Positions 1 through 8,819 of a DNA stretch of 64,000 nucleotides are shown here, piece by piece (within the stretch, counting starts at the first letter, position 1; each line of letters begins with the position of its first letter). This stretch comes from Prunus persica. Its lineage: Eukaryota > Streptophyta > Magnoliopsida > Rosales > Rosaceae. A program made the translations under genes and the position numbers. The stretch covers positions 9,258,831-9,322,830 of the forward strand of contig NC_034009.1 of assembly GCF_000346465.2 (NCBI RefSeq), in the 5' to 3' direction. The notes under the pieces were generated by a model. It was not told the DNA's origin, ran no database searches, and worked only from the letters and a program-made list of their open reading frames with translations.

Positions 1-1137
1 AAGAGTGCAACAACGGACTACCAAGACCCAGCTCTGCCTTCCAAAATCCCATACATGACAACAAGAATCATCAACTCTGCAACATCATACAAGTTCTCTG
101 TTTCATCCAGTAAGCGCCTTCTCTTGAGATTCCAGTTTTACCCATCTGTTTACGGGTCTTTGGAAAACACCAAAGCAGTTTTCGACGTAACGGCGAATGG
201 CCTCACCCTGCTCCGCCATTTCAGTCCTTTCATCACAGCCCTGGCTCTCACGCAGGCCTACATCATAAGAGAGTACTCGCTTGTCCCTGTACCATCCGGC
301 TCTCTTACCATCACATTCACACCTTCTTCGAAACACGAAAATTTCTTCGCTTTCGTCAATTCCATCGAGATAATCCCCATGGAGGACACGTTCAAGCCCG
401 CTGACTTGATCGGGTTCAATGGCCAATCAATCGACGTCCAAGGCTCTTCGCTCCAGATCATGCACAGGGTCAATGTCGGCGGAGGCTACATTCCACCAAT
501 AAACGACTCAGGGCTGGCCAGGACTTGGCTAGATGACTCACCCTACTTGTTAAACTCAGCTTTCGGGGCCTCATTTTTCAATGGGATCTTTCTTGGTGTT
601 GCAATTGAGGCTGAAAATAATGTCACAGTTCAACACACTTCTGATGTGCCAGAATTTGTTGCACCTCTCAGTGTGTACAGGACAGCAAGATCCATGGGGC
701 CCGATCCGAAAGTCAATGAGAAATATAACCTCACTTGGGTTTTCCAGGTTGATGCAAATTTTACATATCTGGTTAGGTTCCATTTCTGTGAGCTCCAAAG
801 CACCAAGGCCAATGAGAGATCGTTTGAAATTTTTATCAACAACCAAACAGCAGAGGAGACTGCAGATGTGATTCAGTGGGCAGGGTCCATAGGGAAGCCA
901 ATTTATAAGGATTATGCAACTCATATTAATGATAAAGAGGGAGATGAGATACTTTGGGTCGCCTTGCATCCAAACCGGGAGCAGCATCCTCAGTATTATG
1001 ATGCAATTCTTAATGGACTAGAGATCTTTAAGGTCAATGACACCCATGGGAACCTTGCAGGTCCAAATATTATGCCCTCAAAGATGCTTCTTAACGCTGA
1101 CGCTGCAGCCAGGAGTTTTATGCCAAATTTGCTCTAG
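1..1137 (+). CDS. CrRLK1L malectin-like ectodomain without kinase (5' end outside window)
   Basis: The reading frame is open from base 1, so the gene starts left of the window; the first Met at 55 is internal. The protein aligns along its length with the ectodomain of the full receptor kinase at 3220-5802, sharing blocks such as YQDPALPS, RTWLDDSPYL, RSMGPDPK, YNLTWVF, FHFCELQ and NGLEIFK. These are the tandem malectin-like domains that in FERONIA/ANXUR/THESEUS receptors face the cell wall and bind RALF peptides. The similarity stops just after SKML, and a TAG at 1135-1137 ends the frame before any transmembrane helix or kinase. About 10 extra residues sit near 565-600. No kinase relic was seen in 1138-3219. 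It may be a truncated tandem duplicate or a gene for a secreted or tethered decoy. Family confident, functionality unknown. Confidence 0.75.
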   Translation, partial: KSATTDYQDPALPSKIPYMTTRIINSATSYKFSVSSSKRLLLRFQFYPSVYGSLENTKAVFDVTANGLTLLRHFSPFITALALTQAYIIREYSLVPVPSGSLTITFTPSSKHENFFAFVNSIEIIPMEDTFKPADLIGFNGQSIDVQGSSLQIMHRVNVGGGYIPPINDSGLARTWLDDSPYLLNSAFGASFFNGIFLGVAIEAENNVTVQHTSDVPEFVAPLSVYRTARSMGPDPKVNEKYNLTWVFQVDANFTYLVRFHFCELQSTKANERSFEIFINNQTAEETADVIQWAGSIGKPIYKDYATHINDKEGDEILWVALHPNREQHPQYYDAILNGLEIFKVNDTHGNLAGPNIMPSKMLLNADAAARSFMPNLL

Positions 1138-3219
1138 ACCTTGATGTTGGGGGATTTTCTGGAAATGGATCCCCTTTTGATTCATATACTTAACTTCAAC
1201 TATTTTGATTCCAAATTTCCAGGGTTTCAAAGTATATAAGTGTGATACTTTTTTTTAAAATGCAATTTATCGGCCACATTACATGTAAAGAACAAGCATA
1301 CAATAGTCGACTATAATAGTAAAATCTATTTCATTTGCACCATAATTTATTTTTTTTGGTGACAAAGAACTTCAATATCCTTTGTTTCTATCTTAATAAC
1401 AATATTGGAACCCTTTAAAAGACAATTAAAAAGTTTGAGTACTTGTAATTGTGTTTTTCCTTAATTAGTTCGTGTTTTTCCATTCTTATGAGAAAGCCCT
1501 TTTATGATGTTTCTAATACTCTATGCAACATTCTATGTGTGTGTGTGTGACAAAAAAAAAGGTGTATTTCCAAATTTCATAGTTCAAAAAAAATCATTCG
1601 AACTAATGCCCGTTTGACATTGCTTATTTGGGGTAATAAGTGATTTTTAAAAAATTTTGAGAAGCCCAACTTGTTTGGTAAACTGTGAGAAAATCACTTA
1701 TTGTTATAAATTGCTGTGAGAGAAAGCTATAAGGGAAAGCAGCTAATTAGCTGCTTTCATTTTTTGATTATGCATGAATTAGTTTCGAAGAGGCGCTGGG
1801 TTTAATGATTATGCGGCAATCATTTTTTGATTATGCGTAAAATCAATACCAACAATACTTTAACAAAAATTTTACCAAACGCCAAACTGCTTTTTCTCAC
1901 AGCTGATTTCTCTCACAGCAAATCTGACAGCGATTATTTTCACAGCACAGCAATGTCAAGCTTGTGAACCTTGATATTCGGTTTGACTCCACTCATTTAC
2001 ACCCCTATGTAAGAAAAAATGATTTACAGTAATAATTTTTATACATTGTTAAAACATTATTCTTGCACTATTATAGTGGTGAACCTTATGTAATCATATT
2101 TTGTTATAATTTATATATAATTATAATGCCAAGATGAGCTATTACCTTACACAATTTTATCAAGATCTGACCTAAGTTCTATGTAATTAAAGTGATATAA
2201 AGTGCCTTAACAAATCAAATAGGGATTATAAATATGAATTAGTATAATATATAATTTGTCTTATAAGTTATTTATTTATAAATATTGTATATGTGTAGAT
2301 ACTTAGACAATGGCGCCAAATCCAACAGGTCTCCAAATGATCCGATTTTGAATATGATCTGAATTTAAATAAATAAATAAATAGGATTATACATGTTTTT
2401 TCTTTTGTGTAGAGAGGGATTATACTTAGTTTCTTATAAAATTATCAAAAAGACGAATTTAGTGTGTCATGGATATGATTATGCATGATCGTTAGTGAAG
2501 GAGCCTTAAATTGTCTTAATTTTAATGTTAGATCGCTCCTTTATTATAATGACCATTTGTAGCTAGTTTGTATTGGTCATTTATAACTAGTGACTTTTTT
2601 GGTTGAACTATAAATGCAATTTCATAATTTCTAAAATTTAAAAAAAGAAAAGTGTCGTGGATATTATGCCTTGTGATTGGGATTTCAATTGACCCATGCA
2701 GTGCAAGCATACATATTACAAACAAAACCGAAGTAGAATTCGGATTCATTCATCAATCCACTCGGTGAATGTATCACCACTCAAAATCAAACCTAAAGAA
2801 ACGCCAAGGCAGTCAATGCCAAACACCATTTACCGTTTCTCTCTCTAACCAGTAACTACCTCCTATCCTAACGTTCCCTAGACCCTGGACCCAAAAAAAA
2901 AAAAAAAAAAACAGCAGAGAAAAATGAAAGCAAAAACACATCTTGATTTGTAATTCTTGCATATCATCCTGAAATTTCCAGGTAAATTTGTAATCCAGGA
3001 AAATTTGTAATCTTTACTTTTCATGAAAACCAGAAGAACCCATTTGGATTTAATACAGTTATTGTAATTGAACATCAGGAAAGTGCAGGAAAACAATCTC
3101 TCATTGTTCTTGTTCTCCTGTACTCTGTTTTCCCCGGTACCATACATACATATTGATCTTGTTCTTCCTTAACCTTTCAGCTCTTGAATTCTCCATCAAA
3201 AGGGTTTCTCTTTTCAGCA
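1138..3219. other. intergenic DNA between the tandem CrRLK1L genes
   Basis: Apart from the MITE-like element at 1608-1961 this stretch is AT-rich and holds no supported gene. It ends in a CT-rich 5' leader with a long A run near 2893-2910. It is presumably the promoter and 5' UTR of the downstream kinase gene, but no specific promoter motif can be defended. Confidence 0.5.
1608..1961. repeat. MITE-like element, copy 1
   Basis: The left end (GCCCGTTTGACATTGCT) and the reverse complement of the right end (GCTTGACATTGCTGTGCTG) form imperfect terminal inverted repeats. The interior is AT-rich and non-coding. A second copy lies reverse-complemented at 50684-50977 and shares TAGCTGCTTTC, AATAAGTGATTTT and ATCATTTTTTGATTATG-type blocks. 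This is a short non-autonomous DNA transposon. No clear target-site duplication was found for this copy. Confidence 0.7.
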
Positions 3220-5802
3220 ATGATCTCCAAAACCCATATCTTATTTTCTCTGATCTTGTTATCTTTCTCATTAAACACCGTTCATGTTCATAGCAAAGAC
3301 ACTGATTCTTACGTCATTTCTTGTGGCTCTTCAAGTGGAGGCACCGATTCCGATGGCCGCAAATGGGCCTCAGATTCCCAGTTTCTTACGTCCTCCTATA
3401 AATCAAACACGGCAACGGCCCAATACCAAGACCCTTCTCTGCCTTCTCAAGTTCCATACATGTCTGCAAGAATTTTCAACTCTGCATCGTCGTACAAGTT
3501 CTCTGTTTCACCCAAGCAACGCCTTTTGGTCAGGCTCCATTTTTATCCAACTTCCTATAACAGCCTCGACCCTTCCAACTCATATTTCGACGTGGTTGCA
3601 AATGGGTTTACTCTCCTCCACAATTTCAGTGCCTCCATTACAGCCCAAGCACTCACACAGGCCTATATCATGAGAGAATTCTCACTCATTCCTCCCCAGT
3701 CTGGCAATCTCAACATCACATTCATACCCTCTTCACCGCATGATAAATCCTATGCTTTTGTCAATGGGATTGAGGTCATCTCAATGCCTGCTGATATGTT
3801 CAAGCCTGCAAACTTGATCGGGTTCCAGGACCAAACTGTCGAGGTCCAGAGCTCTTCCCTTCAGACCATGTTCAGGCTCAATGTTGGTGGACAGTTTATT
3901 CCTACAACCAATGATTCAGGGCTTACAAGGACATGGTACGATGATTCGCCATACTTGTTTGGTGCAGCATTTGGGGTCACATCTGAGGCTGGTAAAAATG
4001 TTAGCATTAAATATCCTCCCGAAGTGCCAGGCTATATTGCACCTCTGAATGTGTACAGCACGGCTAGATCAATGGGACCGGACCCCAAAATCAATCAGAA
4101 TTACAATCTCACATGGGTTTTCCCTGTTGATGCCAATTTTACATATGTTGTTAGGTTCCATTTTTGTGAGCTTCAACTCACCAAGATTAATCAGAGGGTG
4201 TTTGATATTTTCCTCAACAACCAAACAGCACAGCAATCTGCGGATGCGATTGCTTGGGCAGGGTCCATAGGAGTGCCAGTTTATAAAGATTATGCAACTG
4301 TTGTTAATGATAGAGATGGTGATGAGGAAATATGGGTGGCATTGCATCCATCTGTGTCAGAGAAGCCTGAGTATTATGACTCAATTCTTAATGGTTTGGA
4401 GATCTTTAAGCTCAATGACACACGTGGGAACTTGGCAGGCCCAAATCCTGAGCCTTCGAAGATGCTTCAAGAAGCCGAGGCTGCTGCAGCTAGTAATTTT
4501 TCTCCTCCGCCGGAATCCAAGAGCAAGGGTGAAGTAATTGGAATAGCTGGTGGGGCTGCTGGCGGTGCGGCTGTAGTTGCAGCAGTATGCTTTGTTGTGT
4601 ACATAAAGAAGAAGAGAAAGAATGGAATGGAGTCTGGGATGGGTGCTTGGTTGCCCCTTTATGGTAACTCTCACACATCAACTATTTCTGGCAAGAGCAA
4701 CACTGGTAGCAGCCACCTTTCAAGTCTGGCAGCTGGTCTATGTAGGCATTTTTCATTATCTGAGATAAAACATGGAACCAAGAACTTTGATGAATCTCAA
4801 GTTATTGGGGTTGGAGGGTTTGGGAAGGTTTACAAAGGCATTATTGATGGAGGGACCCAAGTGGCTATAAAAAGATCGAATCCATCTTCGGAGCAAGGAG
4901 TTAATGAATTCCAAACTGAAATTGAGATGCTTTCAAAGCTTAGACACAAGCATTTAGTCTCTTTGATTGGTTTTTGCGAAGAAGACGGCGAGATGGTTCT
5001 TGTTTATGATTACATGGCTAATGGGACTCTAAGGGAACACCTATACAAGAGTCACCAACCTCCCTTGTCATGGAAGCAAAGGTTGGAAATTTGCATTGGA
5101 GCTGCTAGAGGATTACATTATCTTCATACTGGTGCCAGGTACACCATCATCCATAGAGATGTGAAAACCACAAACATTCTATTGGACGAGAATTGGGTAG
5201 CTAAAGTGTCTGATTTCGGGCTATCAAAAACAGGTCCTAATATTAATCAAAATCAAACCCATGTTAGTACAGTGGTGAAGGGGAGCTTTGGGTACTTGGA
5301 CCCTGAATATTTCCGCCGGCAACAATTGACAGAAAAATCTGATGTGTACTCTTTTGGGGTGGTTCTGTTTGAAGTCCTGTGTGCAAGGCCAGCGCTTAAT
5401 GCTACATTGCCAAAGGAACAAGTTAGTCTAGCAGATTGGGCTATACATTGTCGAAAAAAGGGAATTCTCAGCGAAATTATTGATCCACATCTTAAGGCAG
5501 GACCCCATATAAATCCCGAGTGTCTGAAAAAGTTTTCAGAGACAGCTGAGAAGTGCTTAGCTGATCATGGACTTGAACGTCCTTCAATGGGTGACGTGCT
5601 TTGGAACCTCGAGTTTGCACTTCAACTGCATGAAAACCCTGATGGAGAAACAGTTGTTGCTCAAGATAAAGCAAATGATGCTTATGCAATTCACAATTCC
5701 ACATTGACCATTGAGGAAGAGAGCACTGCAAGTGAGGCTAATGTAGAAGACTTAAACACGAGTGCAGTTTTTTCACAAATAGTGAATCCAAGAGGAAGAT
5801 GA
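3220..5802 (+). CDS. CrRLK1L receptor kinase, FERONIA/ANXUR clade
   Basis: Intronless 860-codon ORF, as usual for this family (about 830-895 residues). The ATG at 3220 is followed by a hydrophobic signal peptide (residues about 5-25). Two malectin-like domains fill about 30-410, an Ala/Gly/Val-rich transmembrane helix lies near 445-465 with a KKKRK stop-transfer, and a Ser/Thr kinase follows from about 525 to 800. Kinase landmarks: GVGGFGKVYKG loop, VAIKR lysine, HRDVKTTN catalytic loop (RD type), DFGLS, GSFGYLDPEY activation segment, and the family phrase GDVLWNLEFALQL. The juxtamembrane LCRHFSLSEIKHGTKNFDES resembles ANXUR1/2 more than THESEUS/HERK. Such receptors sense RALF peptides and wall integrity at the plasma membrane and act through RopGEF/ROP, calcium and ROS. 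It is the intact partner of the truncated copy at 1-1137. Whether it is ANXUR- or FERONIA-like needs a tree. Confidence 0.93.
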   Translation: MISKTHILFSLILLSFSLNTVHVHSKDTDSYVISCGSSSGGTDSDGRKWASDSQFLTSSYKSNTATAQYQDPSLPSQVPYMSARIFNSASSYKFSVSPKQRLLVRLHFYPTSYNSLDPSNSYFDVVANGFTLLHNFSASITAQALTQAYIMREFSLIPPQSGNLNITFIPSSPHDKSYAFVNGIEVISMPADMFKPANLIGFQDQTVEVQSSSLQTMFRLNVGGQFIPTTNDSGLTRTWYDDSPYLFGAAFGVTSEAGKNVSIKYPPEVPGYIAPLNVYSTARSMGPDPKINQNYNLTWVFPVDANFTYVVRFHFCELQLTKINQRVFDIFLNNQTAQQSADAIAWAGSIGVPVYKDYATVVNDRDGDEEIWVALHPSVSEKPEYYDSILNGLEIFKLNDTRGNLAGPNPEPSKMLQEAEAAAASNFSPPPESKSKGEVIGIAGGAAGGAAVVAAVCFVVYIKKKRKNGMESGMGAWLPLYGNSHTSTISGKSNTGSSHLSSLAAGLCRHFSLSEIKHGTKNFDESQVIGVGGFGKVYKGIIDGGTQVAIKRSNPSSEQGVNEFQTEIEMLSKLRHKHLVSLIGFCEEDGEMVLVYDYMANGTLREHLYKSHQPPLSWKQRLEICIGAARGLHYLHTGARYTIIHRDVKTTNILLDENWVAKVSDFGLSKTGPNINQNQTHVSTVVKGSFGYLDPEYFRRQQLTEKSDVYSFGVVLFEVLCARPALNATLPKEQVSLADWAIHCRKKGILSEIIDPHLKAGPHINPECLKKFSETAEKCLADHGLERPSMGDVLWNLEFALQLHENPDGETVVAQDKANDAYAIHNSTLTIEEESTASEANVEDLNTSAVFSQIVNPRGR

Positions 5803-6198
5803 GGCCAATCATGTAAACTATGCCTCGGTCACCTCTTTTTCTATATTGTTTTGTTTTCTGGCTAGGAATTTTGTTTTAGTAGGCTGTGTATTGATGTCAT
5901 GCCTCTTCAAATGTTTGTTTTTCACCTTGATAGATACAAGAAGACAGAATGGAAACTATTGCAGAATTTTTTTGGGGCATGATCCCATCTCTCCACCTGG
6001 TAAATACCTAATTTTATTTATTCAAGGAATCTGTCAATTCTTATTTTGGTTTCTGTATGTGAAGGAAAATAATGTGGCTTTCAAGTACCATGTGCCCTTA
6101 AATATGCCAATACCAATCAGATATGGGCAACATGACAACACAGCTCATGTAAGCATGTAAGCTTGTAAATTATAAAGTTGAAGACAAACATAAAGTAA

Positions 6199-6274
6199 GC
6201 ACAGGGGAAGCATTTAAACACAGACACCAAATGTTCTGAACTGCACAGGGGAAGCATTTAAACAGAGACACCAA
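6199..6274. repeat. 44-bp tandem duplication, second unit split by a transposon
   Basis: The unit beginning GCACAGGGGAAGCATTTAAA occupies 6199-6242 and is repeated from 6243. The second unit stops at 6274 after GACACCAA, where the element at 6275-7800 begins. The missing end of the unit (ATGTTCTGAACTGCA) resumes at 7804. The first unit therefore records the uninterrupted target site. Confidence 0.85.
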
Positions 6275-6315
6275 GGGCTCGTTTGTTTCACCTTCTTAGC
6301 TTAGATTGAATTGGA

Positions 6316-6588
6316 TGTCACATCCCGGGATCGGTTCCGTCGTAGCACGATATTATCCGCTTTGGGCCCCCCCTCTCTGGCCCTCACGGTTTTGTTTCTG
6401 GGAACTCACGAGCAACTTCCCAGTGGGTCACCCATCCTGGAATTGCTCTAGCCTCCAACTCGCTTAACTTCGGAGTTCCTACGACTCCGAAGCCAGTGAG
6501 CTCCCAAAAGGCCTCGTGCTAGATGGATGCGGGTGTGCACATATAAGGCACATCACCCCCTCTCCGTTGGTTGATGTGGGATCTTACA
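6316..6588 (-). repeat. Cassandra LTR with 5S-like segment (3' LTR in element sense)
   Basis: On the minus strand, about 6410-6533 reads like plant 5S rRNA: an A-box-like GAAGTTAAGCGAGTTGG followed by the C-box-like AGGATGGGTGACC and CTGGGAAGT. A TATA-like stretch (CTTATATG) lies upstream. This is promoter-bearing 5S-derived sequence within an LTR, not a 5S gene. Confidence 0.9.
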
Positions 6589-6663
6589 ATCCACCCCCCT
6601 TAAAGGCCCGACATCCTCGTCGGCACACTCGCACCACACGGCAAAGTGGCTCTGATACCAAAT

Positions 6664-6936
6664 TGTCACATCCCGGGATCGGCTCCGCCGTAGCACGATA
6701 TTGTCCACTTTGGGCCCCCCCTCTCTGGCCCTCATGGTTTTGTTTCTGGGAACTCACGAGCAACTTCCCAGTGGGTCACCCATCCTGGGATTGCTCTAGT
6801 CTCCAACTCGCTTAACTTCGGAGTTCCTACGACTCCGAAGTCAGTGAGCTCCCAAAAGGCCTCGTGCTAGATGGATGCGGGTGTGCACATATAAGGCACA
6901 TCACCCCCTCTCCGTTGGTTGATGTGGGATCTTACA
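6664..6936 (-). repeat. Cassandra LTR (5' LTR in element sense)
   Basis: Same length as its partner (273 bp) with eight single-base differences by eye, all transitions, and no indels. It carries the same 5S-like A-box and C-box region, and the primer-binding site abuts it at 6647-6660. Confidence 0.9.
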
Positions 6937-8026
6937 TTGGACAAATTTTTATCCTTTGTTTGTTTTCATTTGGTTCTAGTTTTAAGTGGGACTGTTAATA
7001 CTGGCCCCACCAAAAACACCTCCTTAGGTGTTCTTAGTGAGACCCGTGTGGAAAGGGAGGACTAGCCTTCGCTGGCGTTCGTTTCCTTATCACACTCCGC
7101 ACCCAAGCGCAAGCAACCAGCCACAACCACCGACCGCCCAAGCAACCAAGAGCCAGCAGACCCGCCGAACTTGTCGCAACCACCAAGAGCCAATAGACCC
7201 ACCCACCACAGATGCTTTCTCTCTCCTTCAGCCACAACCCAATATTCGCCAGATTTGTCAAGGCCACTACATCATCGTTCCCAATCAGTCATAACCCAAT
7301 CGAAATTCAAAGAAAAAACACCGCACACAAACCCACTGCATCATCGATGTGCCCCTCTTCCTCAACTCCGTTTCTCTACTTCTCTTTGCAAAGTCAAAAA
7401 ACAAATTGCAAAATAGAAAAGAAACATAAATGCTTTCAAAAATAGAACTAATAAATAAAGAGAAAATTAGACATAGGAAGAGGAGAAGAGAGACAATGGA
7501 GAAGAATAAGATGAAAGAGAGGGGGGAGTTGCAGGCAGGGGAGGAGAAAGAAACTGAACAGAGGAGGGGGAGTTTCATTTTCTGTCGTGAGGAAGAAGAA
7601 GAAAAGTTTTATAAAAAAATTAAAAAATTAAAAACTTACTTTTCAAAAAAAAAAATATTATTAAAAAATTTAGTCCCAGTCCAATTAAATATACACCAAA
7701 CGTAGTATACGTATTATCCAACTTATGCCAGGCCAAGCCAATCCAAGACAGTTCCAAAATTTAGTCCAGTCCATGACAATCCACCGTACCAAACGACCCC
7801 CAAATGTTCTGAACTGCATAATACTATTTACAGAATGATTACAAAAATAACAATTTGGTTCCCTCTTTGTTGCTCCATCACAACTAGCATGAAGAAGGCC
7901 ATTTTCAAAACCCCTTTTTCTTTGTACAAAATTCAATACCCCATTTATAGGCAAAGAATAAAAGAGTATCTCCAATCATTCATTCTGTTTTCTACTTATC
8001 TGTACTTGAGCTCTGGCTGCCAAAGC

Positions 8027-8028
<2 letters not shown>

Positions 8029-8119
<91 letters not shown>
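8029..8119. repeat. (GA)n microsatellite
   Basis: About 90 bp of nearly uninterrupted GA dinucleotides just downstream of the TPD1-like pseudogene. Such long perfect arrays are usually length-polymorphic. Confidence 0.97.
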
Positions 8120-8121
<2 letters not shown>

Positions 8122-8200
8122 ATAACATAAACTATTGGTGGCTAAGTCTCAAAATGATCACCCTAAGTAGAATGTGATAGTTGCGAGGGCTAAAATATAA

Positions 8201-8460
8201 TTAGCAAATAAACTTTGCGGACTTGAAAGCGAGGGGTACATGAAGGTGTTCGAGTAAGTGAAGCTGATGAGCTGATGGGGCTTCAAAGGCTGTCCGTTGT
8301 TCACCAAGCAATCATCAAAAGAGGGCCTCCTGAACTCAGCTGGGTTCATAACTTCTGTAGAGGCAAGCAAACTGACCACAGTGGACGTGGATGTCTGAAG
8401 CAGCACAGTCAAAAGCACACGCGTTCGCAATCTGTACGCTGTACTTTGGGATCCCAGTCT
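8201..8460 (-). pseudogene. TPD1-like secreted protein, frameshifted final exon
   Basis: An acceptor-like TTTCAG precedes 8460. The exon then reads TGIPKYSVQIANAC, followed by a HVHCGQFA block, EVMNPAEF, DDCLVNNGQPL and SFTYSNTFMYP, ending in a Cys just before TAA at 8201-8203. This is the pattern of TAPETUM DETERMINANT1/MAC1 small secreted Cys-rich proteins, ligands of the EMS1 receptor kinase in anther development. The reading frame breaks twice: an extra base between CGQFA and STEVMNP, and one base missing near FMYP before the terminal KFIC. No upstream signal-peptide exon is found; a copia LTR begins about 60 bp upstream. It looks like a dead or interrupted gene. Sequencing error cannot be excluded. 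Confidence 0.72.
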
Positions 8461-8520
8461 CTGAAATTTTGCCTTGTGAGATGCTTATGTCTCTGGCTTT
8501 GCAAACCCCTAATATATATA

Positions 8521-8819
8521 TGGAAAATAATGGGGAGAATATATTTTCTCATTATGTGTTGTTTACAAGATTACACAGGTATATATGTATAAGTTAGGGA
8601 AGGCTAATATCCACTGGCTAGGTTAAGAACCATTGGCCAGTCTAAGAGCTGTTGGCCAACACACCACAACCTTAACTTTAACCCCTAATTATAGGAAAAC
8701 TCTAATTACAAGCAACAAGATCAAATCCCCTAAAATCCCCTAAATTAAGGACGTGTAAATCAATCACAGCTAGCAGCCACCAAGCTAATCACAGCTACCA
8801 GCCACCAATACTTCTAATA
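8521..8819 (-). repeat. probable copia 3' LTR
   Basis: It begins right after the polypurine tract with TATTAGAAG, where TGTTAGAAG would be expected, so the terminal TG is probably mutated. It ends near TTTTCCA at 8521. It contains tandem-like GGTGGCTG..AGCTGTGATT units and a TATA-like CTTATACATATATACC followed by a poly(A)-like AATGAGAAAATAT region. The boundaries are estimates because no partner LTR is present. Confidence 0.6.

Larger units (their letters stand above)
6316..6936 (-). mobile_element. Cassandra TRIM retrotransposon, complete
   Basis: Two direct 273-bp LTRs (6316-6588 and 6664-6936) flank only 75 bp. Read on the minus strand each LTR starts TGTAAGATCCC and ends GGATGTGACA. The internal part has a primer-binding site TGGTATCAGAGCCA (6647-6660), which matches initiator tRNA-Met, next to one LTR, and a purine-rich polypurine tract beside the other (plus-strand 6591-6602, CCACCCCCCTTA). 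TTGGA flanks both sides (6311-6315, 6937-6941), a perfect 5-bp target duplication. There is no coding capacity, as expected for a TRIM that depends on other elements' proteins. The LTRs contain a 5S-rRNA-like segment, the hallmark of Cassandra. It lies inside the TIR transposon at 6275-7800 and so inserted later. Confidence 0.95.
6275..7800. mobile_element. TIR DNA transposon (non-autonomous), 3-bp target duplication
   Basis: The left end is GGGCTCGTTTG and the right end is CAAACGACCCC, i.e. imperfect inverted termini. CAA lies immediately on both sides (6272-6274 and 7801-7803). The intact sequence GACACCAAATGTTCTG in the neighbouring tandem unit confirms a 3-bp duplication. No transposase is visible; the interior is C-rich, then GA-rich, with no recognised protein. 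The right 120 bp, reverse-complemented, matches the left end of the element at 28187, including GACTGTCATGGACTGGACTA versus ATTGTCATGGACTGGACTA. Three-bp duplications and G-rich ends suggest the PIF/Harbinger group, but the superfamily is not proven. A Cassandra element is inserted near the left end. Confidence 0.75.

Noticed and set aside
6410..6533. A 5S rRNA gene on the minus strand
   Set aside because: The 5S-like part lies inside both Cassandra LTRs and is diverged outside the A- and C-box regions, so it is retrotransposon sequence and not an rRNA gene.
7028..7705. Several overlapping ORFs of 70-97 codons
   Set aside because: They fall within the TIR transposon, are low-complexity (Pro/Gln or Lys/Glu-rich) and match no family I know.
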